From assembly GCA_009602735.1 (NCBI GenBank), contig WELA01012745.1, positions 477,100 to 541,099 of the forward strand: DNA of 64,000 bases, read 5' to 3'. Origin of the DNA: Mesotaenium endlicherianum. Its lineage: Eukaryota > Streptophyta > Zygnematophyceae > Zygnematales > Mesotaeniaceae. Below the pieces are notes generated by a model, which saw nothing but the letters and a program-made list of their open reading frames with translations, did not search any database and was not told the DNA's origin. Below, one piece after another: positions 57,740-64,000 of this stretch (position 1 is its first letter; each line of letters opens with the position of its first letter). Position numbers and translations under genes: made by a program.

Positions 57740-60420
57740 AGAAGGATGCAAGTTGCTGAATGCAATGGAGTTCGTCAAAAGCTGGAACCAGAAGGAAGAC
57801 AGAATGTTCTGTCTGCTGCTAAGAGAGGTACCTCCTCAACCTGAAGAAGTGGTTGAGAAAAAGGTAAGCCCTCCGGAGCACCCTACTGCTGCGAAAATTG
57901 TTGCTCAGTACACGGATGTATTTGATATGCCTCCAGGACTACCCCCTAAGAGGGAAGTAGATCATAGGATTGATTTATTACCTAGGAGTCAACCACCCTG
58001 GCAACGCACTTATGGCTTGTCTTATGTGGAGAGCGAGGAGTTGAAAACACAGATGAGGAAAATGGTTATATTTCCCCCAGTAAGTCACCTTACGGCACCC
58101 ATCCTATTTGTTAAGAAAAAAGATGGCAGTATGCGGATGTGTGTGGATTACAGAGCCCTGAACAGAATTACAGTAAAGAACAAGTATGCTTTACCCAGAA
58201 TCGAGGACTTGCTTGATACCCTGTGTGGTGCTAAGGTGTGCAGTAAGATAGATCTCAAGAGTGGTTACTATCAAATCAGAATTGCTGAGGAGGATGAACA
58301 CAAGACTGCCTTCCGCACACGTTATGGACACTATGAGTTCAACGTGATGCCCTTTGGACTGACTAATGCTCCTGCGACCTTCATGGGTGCTATGAATTAC
58401 ATTTTCAGACCTTATTTGGATAAGTTTGTGCAATATATTCCTGGATGATATTTTAATTTTCTCTAAAGATGAAGCTCTGCACACTAAACACTTAAAGACC
58501 GTCATGGATATTCTGTGAAAAAATCACTTATATGCTAAAATGAGCAAGTGTGAATTCTTTAAAGACAGTATTGAATTCTTAGGCCACGTTGTCAGTAAAG
58601 AAGGCATCCGTGTGGATCCTAAGAAAGTCCAGACCATAAGGGACTGGTCGGTACCACAGTCTGTCTCTGAGGTTAGATCCTTCCTCGGGTTGGCTAATTA
58701 CTATAAGAGATTTAGTGAGAATTATTCTACAAAGGCCAGTAAACTGACTGACCTTACTAAGAAAGACATAGGGTATGTGTGGGGGGAAGAGCAGCAGACT
58801 GCCTTCCAGACCCTTAAAGATGCTCTTTGTTCTGCCCCAGTGCTAGCCGTGTATGACCCCAGCAAACCGGAGCAGGTGGTTACTGATGCCTCTGACTTTG
58901 CCATGGGTGCTATTTTGTTGCAGCCTGCTGACAAAACCACAAAGGATGGTAAGGTACGGCAGGAGTGGCATCCTGTGTTGTACGAGTCTATGAAATTTAA
59001 TCCAGCGTAGATTAATTACTCAGTGCATGATAAAGAGCTGCCAGCTATCATTTATGTACTCAAACAGTGGAGAGCATACTTACATGGTAAAGCTTTTAAG
59101 GTGACTACAGATCATCTAGCTCTGACTCACTTTCAGAAGAAGTCCAAGCTGTCGAGGAGGGAGAATCGTTGGAGCCAGATGCTAGAGCAGTTCCAAGTCC
59201 AAATCGACTACAAACCAGGGAAGTTGAATCCTGCAGATGCACTCTCTAGAAGACCTGACCTGCAAGAAAGGAACTTTTGTCAGCATGCTGTAGATAAAGT
59301 CCTGTGTGCACTCACTTCACTAAAGGTGAAAAAGTCCTTCCTTGAACAACTTAGGGAAGCCTACCTTTCTGACCCAACATTTGAGCCCAGCCCCAATACT
59401 GGTATGTATCGTGCTACTGCACTCGAGTATAAGCTTAAGGGAGGGGTCTGGGTGACTGAAACCACTTCAGGCAGGCTGAAGCTGGTCATTCCTAATAACG
59501 TGCAAGTAAGGTCCCTTTTATTGAGTCAAGCACATGACAGTTTACTGGGTAGGCATTTGGGGCAGGTCAAAACTGTTGGCAAACTGGCAGAACATTATCA
59601 TTGGGAGGGATTACCTCGGGAGGTCTTGAAATACGTTAAGTCCTGTGACCAGTGTCAAAATAATAAGTCTAGGCACACACCACCGGGGGGCCTCTTACAA
59701 CCGCTGCCCATCCCAGCTGGCCGCTGGGAAACGATATCCATGGACAGGGTGGTCACACTGCCACGAACTGCCAATGGGCATGATTCGATACTGGTAGTCG
59801 TGGATAAATCGACAAAAATGGTCATTTTCATCCCCACAACTGTCAAAGTAACTGCACTCAAAACAGCGAGACAGTTCTACATCCATGTAGTATGCCAACA
59901 TGGGCTACCCTCTAATATAATCTCAGACAGAGACTCAAAATTTACCTCTAAGGTCTGGAGGGCTTTAATGGGAGTCACACAGCTGCTCAGCACAGCAAAC
60001 CACCCTCAAACTGATGGGCAGACTGAGAGAACTAACCGAATTTTGCAAGAGGTATTAAGAGCCTTTATTAACCAAAAACAAGATAATTGGGATGACCTGT
60101 TACCTCAAATCCAGTTTGCGGTCAACAGTGCGGTGCACGCGTCAACGGGCAAGACTCCTTTTGAACTAAGCCGGGGTAGAGTCCCTAAGTCTCCTTTAGA
60201 TGTCCTAGGGGAGTCTTTAACTCACCCTGAAGGGATTGACAATCTGGCCTCCCTCCAGTTAACTCAGGAGTTTGCTAACACCCTGTCAGAAGTCCAGCAA
60301 AACCTGCACAGAGCCCAAGAAAACCAACAAAAGTACGTTAATCAGCACCGTTGCGAACTGACCTTTTCTAAAGGCGGTTTGGTCAAACTACATTCTCAGC
60401 ACCTGTACCTCCCTGGTGTG
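57740..60420 (+). pseudogene. RT, RNase H and integrase of element E, broken
   Basis: [42 protein letters not shown] and [16 protein letters not shown]; a one-base insertion near 58436 breaks the frame just before the catalytic LDD. TGA near 58516 and TAG near 59008 are further breaks. RNase [19 protein letters not shown], then KELPAIIYVLKQWRAYLHGK. Integrase: AHDSLLGRHLGQVKTVGKLA, CDQCQNNKSRH, NGHDSILVVVDKSTKMVIFI, ISDRDSKFTSKVWRAL and NHPQTDGQTERTN. It ends after LYLPGVA, where unrelated sequence starts at 60421; the chromodomain and ORF3 are lost. Confidence 0.9.
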
Positions 60421-61504
60421 GCTGGGATAAGAGGCGGCCGTATCACGAAGCGTGAGCGCCAGAGCTTGGAGGGAGGCTTCACGCGTCCGCCGCACCTTTG
60501 TTGCCAGTGAAGTGAGCCGACTGGCATTGCCAAGGGACTGCTATCAATGGGGCTCAGGAGGAGCCAGCGTGGGACTCTGGCTGGGTGCTGAGTGCCGAGG
60601 GTCTCAAACACGGCAAATAGTGTGCCCAGAGGAACCAACCATTTGTTCAATTGTGAGAGCAAGGTGGTGCTGATTCTATTCTTCTGGCCTCTGTCTTCAA
60701 TTGCAAGCTGCAAATTTAACAAACGTAATTTTTAAAGAAGTGCCTTGTTCCTCCAAACTTCTCAATCTCAACCTCTTGCCTACCTTTTGGAGAACATCAA
60801 TTTAGCTAACAATGCACGTGCACACGTTTGCGCGGATGTTGTTACTATTACCTCTATCTTTGGACCTAGGGTTACTCTTGATGCTGCTCTCGTGGGAACC
60901 TATGCCCATCAATCTTGATTTTTCTGGCATAACTTTGTATCCCACCTCTTTTTAATCCCCCTTGTGCATCACATGCATGTGCATCCGCCTCGACACATCA
61001 TCTCCGCGATCCTCGCCTCTCACCGCTATCCCACGGAAATGCATCGGTCTGACCACACGTCAAGCTGTCAAGTTGATTTCTCTGGTCATCCACTTGCGGC
61101 CTTTCCCACCCTCGTCAGTCATTCTAGTGCTTATGCGTTCCGTTGATTTGGACCCGCCATATTGTTTGATTCTCTCACCAATAAATATGTTGAGTCGTCC
61201 ACGTTGGAACGTGAACTCATTCTAGGCTTCCTACCTCACACTACTCTTGCTTCTTCCTTATGTGACGCCCAGCGCTGTCAGCTTCTTGGTTGCGTCATGG
61301 ACGTTCATGCTCTCACTTGGCTCTTCTCCGTGTTGCCCAACGCCCGCATGTCTAATCCTTACATCCACATTTTAGCCTACCACCTACACACTTTCGGCTG
61401 TGGGGGGTCTTGTCCAATTTCTTGGCTCCTGCCTCCGATAATAGTGCTCTGTCAGTAGGCATTATTGCATAGCGCTTACAATCAGTGGACCCCTCACCGG
61501 ATAA
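60421..61504. other. Unassigned sequence between element E and relic F
   Basis: A GC-richer part (60421-60660) follows the abrupt end of E. No conserved protein, LTR or RNA gene was recognised. Parts from about 61200 may belong to the polyprotein of relic F, but no motif supports it. Confidence 0.4.
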
Positions 61505-62538
61505 GTGGGATCTGGACACACAGTTTACCAAGGAAGTAACATTCAAATCCAAACGTATGTTCGAGTGGAACAAAGCGGGTTTTTGCGAGGTGACTCATGG
61601 ACCTGGGGGTGTGTACGCCGTGTTAGCTCACCATCGTTCTCACTATTGATGAACCAGTGTTTAAGCAAGAGTACTAACACAGTAAAATTTGAACACAACG
61701 TTATGGAGGAAAAGTGTGCTAAATTGTTAAAAGCGAGTGTGATTGAACAGTCCATGTCGGATTTTGCTGCTCCCACTATCATGCCTGCTGAGAAGGATTC
61801 TACGGGGAACTATACTGAAAAACGTATGTGTGGGGACTATTGTGAACTCAATAGAGTTACTAAGGTCAATTGCTAACCCATGCTAGTGCCCGAGGACATC
61901 TTTGATGTGCAGGAGGATGCTAGTGTATTTAACGTTTTCGATCTACGCCAAGAATCTAACCAGATTCTCATTGATTTTAAAGACAAGCATAAAATTGCGT
62001 TATGGAGTGCACGTCGGCAATACCAATGGAAGGATATGCCCTTTGGGTTAGAAAACGCACCTGCCTGTTTCCAACGTATCATGGACCGGGTATTCAGCAG
62101 GTTGTCTTTTGCACAATGTTACATCGACAATGTACTCATATTCAATCCACCAATGGACAAACATTTAATACACATTGAGAACGTTTGACAATGTCTGAAA
62201 GCCGCAGGTTTGAAATGTTACCCGAGAAAAAGCAAGATTGCTACTCTCTTCGTGCCCTATCTTGGTCACCATAACGTTTCGAGGGGGTTAACTCCACAGC
62301 AGGTCAAGGTAGAGGCCATCCATCGATTGCCAGTCCCAACTTATGTGTCTAGATTACGAGCCTTCATGGAAATCACTAGGTATTACCGTTGCTTTTGTCC
62401 GGACATTAATTTGGTCGTCGCTCCTCTGAATGAACTCCTCATAAAGGATGTATCGTGGAAGTGGACTAGTGCCTGTCAGTCCGCTTTAGAAAAGCTTCTA
62501 TCTTTCGCTCCCACCTTGTGTAAATCTAACTACAGCAA
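61505..62538 (+). pseudogene. Gypsy RT relic F, interrupted by element H
   Basis: Reading in several frames: EEKCAKLLKASVIEQSMSDF, KRMCGDYCELNRVTKVN, DIFDVQEDASVFNVFDLRQE, KDMPFGLENAPACFQRIMDR, then CYIDNVLIFN at the RT catalytic site, where the second Asp of the YxDD box is Asn. Then YLGHHNVSRGLTPQQVKVEA and SRLRAFMEITRYYRCFCPDI, the RT-RNase H link. Stops occur at about 61874 and 62186. It is a lineage distinct from A and B, and the LTR at 62539 cuts it off. Confidence 0.82.
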
Positions 62539-63256
62539 TGTAATGAATCAGTATATTAGTGGATATAATATTCATTTAAATATAATAGTCAATCAAGTTC
62601 AGCCGGCTGAACTTTAGTTAGTAGTCAGTCTGCTGACTTTACATAATTATCAGTTTAATGATTCAGCCGGAAGCAACAGGCTGAAGTCCATATAAGTCAG
62701 CTTGCTGACCCATTCTTTGACAGCCAGCTGACTTCCGTACTCGGTAGCAGCGAACTGCCTTGATATGCATCTAAGTGCGATATGCTAGATGAATAGCCAG
62801 ATGACATCCCTATGATGGATGGCTATTCGGGATGATGGGAGATGGCGGTGGATTTGGTTAACCGAGGTCCTACCAACGTGGTTAACTCCCGGGTAGGCGG
62901 TGCCATCGCACTGACCGTTGAACAGTAAACTCATTCCATGTACATATGCTAGGCATTGCTCTCGAGTTCGGCATTCGGAAACGAGGCCAACTCTCTTGTA
63001 CAGCTTACTGAGAGAGATCTGAATCCAAGGCGAGAAGCCATTGATACGCACTGTCTTCTAACCTTGCTTATGTTTGAGTTTACTGATTTGCATCATTGAT
63101 GCTAGGTTACTCGCATTTGACTTACGAGTATTATTCCTTGCTAGAGTATTGTCCTTTGCCGTTTAACCAGTTAACGGAAATACCATAAAGATTACTTGCT
63201 GATATAAAGATCTTTATTAAGTATAAATCGCCTATTTGGTAAGTTGATTCATTTCA
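62539..63256 (+). repeat. 5' LTR of element H
   Basis: 718 bp from TGTAATGAATC to GATTCATTTCA, same family as the LTRs at 29028, 37123, 38847, 46976 and 49234. Confidence 0.93.
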
Positions 63257-63257
63257 G

Positions 63258-63269
63258 TGGTATCGGAGC
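63258..63269 (+). other. Primer binding site of element H
   Basis: TGGTATCGGAGC, 1 nt after the LTR; initiator-Met-tRNA type. Confidence 0.88.
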
Positions 63270-63290
63270 AGTTATCACAGTCTTCTTTGC

Positions 63291-64000
63291 ATGGTAAGGA
63301 CAAGGTCTCAAATTAGCAACTCCCGAGACATGGAGAACGAGGATAACGAGAATGTCGAAAACCAGGCGGAAAGCCATGTAGCGGGAACGCGTACCTATTC
63401 TGAAGCAGTAGCAGATACTGCAGCTAGGGCGGCTGCAGATGACGCAGCGGCTATTGCCGCAGTCGCAGCTCAGCAAGCTGAGAAGGAGATAGCCAGACTA
63501 CAAGCTGAACAAGTAGCAAAGGCCGCTGAAGATACAAAAAGGAGGGAAGGACAGCCAGTTGACGAGCGCACTGTTGAAGAACTTATGGCATCAAGGGCCA
63601 ATGTTCTGAACCCACCTCCTGCCGTACAACTCAATGTACCCCTAGGTCAAATACGTGACCGGCTGAATGCGGCAGGAATTGCTGCTGCAGGAGCGAGAGG
63701 GATTGTTGAGGACACTACTCAGCAAGTAGATGCCAATGCTGCTGCTGCATTTGCTAATCTACCACCCCAGAGTGAAAACTTAGGAGCATTGTTCGTTCAG
63801 ATGCAGTCGCAAATGGCGACCATGTATCAGTCCCAGCAGGAGGACAAAAGAATCATAATGTCCCTACTCCGGGACAGAGACCAACTGGGGTCTCACACCA
63901 CTANGCCACTAGTGGTGGTGGCCGAGGGCCTAGTAAGCCCAAGCCGAAACCTCCCCAGGACTATGATCCTGAGGGAAACAGCAAATATTACCTGATCAAG
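63291..64000 (+). CDS. Gag N-terminal part of element H, incomplete at window end
   Basis: Starts at the ATG of MVRTRSQISNSRDMENEDN. The N-terminal third is Ala/Glu-rich and probably a coiled coil (YSEAVADTAARAAADDAAAI). Next come VQLNVPLGQIRDRLNAAGIA and LGALFVQMQSQMATMYQSQQ. An N at 63904 in TCACACCACTANGCCACTAG disturbs the frame; a short repeat on both sides suggests an unmerged contig overlap. The start codon overlaps a donor-like GTAAGG. The capsid core and zinc knuckle would lie beyond the window. Confidence 0.85.

Larger units (their letters stand above)
49955..60420 (+). mobile_element. Family-A element E, interrupted by element B
   Basis: Two parts, 49955-51046 (gag C-terminal half and protease) and 57740-60420 (rest of pol), are one reading region: the sequence before B ends with CGWQLKEK and resumes with [16 protein letters not shown], as in element A. 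Element B sits between with CTTCC on both sides. E lacks its left end, lost at the D insertion, and stops abruptly at 60420 in the integrase C-terminus. Confidence 0.92.
62539..64000 (+). mobile_element. Family-A element H, 5' end, running off the window
   Basis: 5' LTR (62539-63256), PBS and gag are present in plus orientation; the rest lies beyond 64000. It is inserted in relic F, with AGCAA as the left flank. Its gag is the least damaged of the family in this window. Confidence 0.92.

Noticed and set aside
1-64000. tRNA, rRNA or CRISPR arrays
   Set aside because: No cloverleaf, rRNA core or spaced direct-repeat array was seen; the TGGTATCGGAGC sites are retrotransposon primer sites, not tRNA genes.

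Overview
The window is nuclear DNA of a plant-lineage eukaryote, most probably a green alga. The evidence is spliced genes with GT-AG introns, a plant-type PIR/SRA1 protein, an EPC1-like GT64 glycosyltransferase, and chromodomain Ty3/gypsy retrotransposons primed by an initiator-Met-tRNA-like site (TGGTATCGGAGC). A prasinophyte-grade alga would fit, but the species is inference only. Six isolated single N characters mark assembly joins.

The left part (1-26.3 kb) is host gene space. Five conserved genes can be reconstructed exon by exon: MCTS1 (1344-6416, minus), V-ATPase subunit d (7302-12577, plus, complete at 351 codons), ORC2 (about 13.54-17.29 kb, plus, N-terminus not found), a GT64 exostosin-family glycosyltransferase (18536-22370, minus, complete at 378 codons) and the C-terminal part of CYFIP/PIR/SRA1 of the SCAR/WAVE complex (24.6-26.27 kb, plus). 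MCTS1 and VHA-d are head to head across 885 bp. An exon of a Mrp/NBP35-type P-loop ATPase lies inside an ORC2 intron next to an N. From 26.3 to 27.7 kb there are CT runs and a GC-rich satellite with a period near 230 bp, where the CYFIP gene breaks off.

The right part (27.7-64 kb) is a nest of mobile DNA. The oldest readable gene is a spliced tyrosine recombinase of the Ndc10/Crypton type, with R, K, HxxR and Y in order. It is split inside an exon by retrotransposon A (29028-37843, minus) and cut at its 3' end by another LTR (38847-39590). Then come an eroded gypsy relic G (40.7-43.4 kb), element fragments C (44411-47696), D (47697-49954) and E (49955-51046 plus 57740-60420), and an almost intact element B (51047-57734, minus) inserted in E with a 5-bp CTTCC target duplication. 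A second gypsy relic F (61.5-62.5 kb) is broken by the 5' end of one more family-A element, H, which runs off the window.

Family A (copies A, C, D, E, H and the 38.8 kb LTR) is the most interesting item. It has gag, a pol with protease, RT, RNase H, integrase and chromodomain, then a third sense-strand gene of about 555 codons (ORF3) between pol and the 3' LTR. ORF3 has a charged coiled-coil head, a conserved globular core and an acidic tail, with no membrane segment. A strongly diverged ORF3 in fragment D keeps the same motifs. The family also carries a GTTGTCG/CGACAAC hairpin before the 3' polypurine tract, three copies of a TAAGTTGGAGGGA motif around ORF3, and a -1 frameshift signal (T TTA AAA plus a 9-bp stem) between gag and pol. 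Element B uses A AAA AAC plus a 7-bp stem. All family-A copies in view carry stops, frameshifts or truncations.
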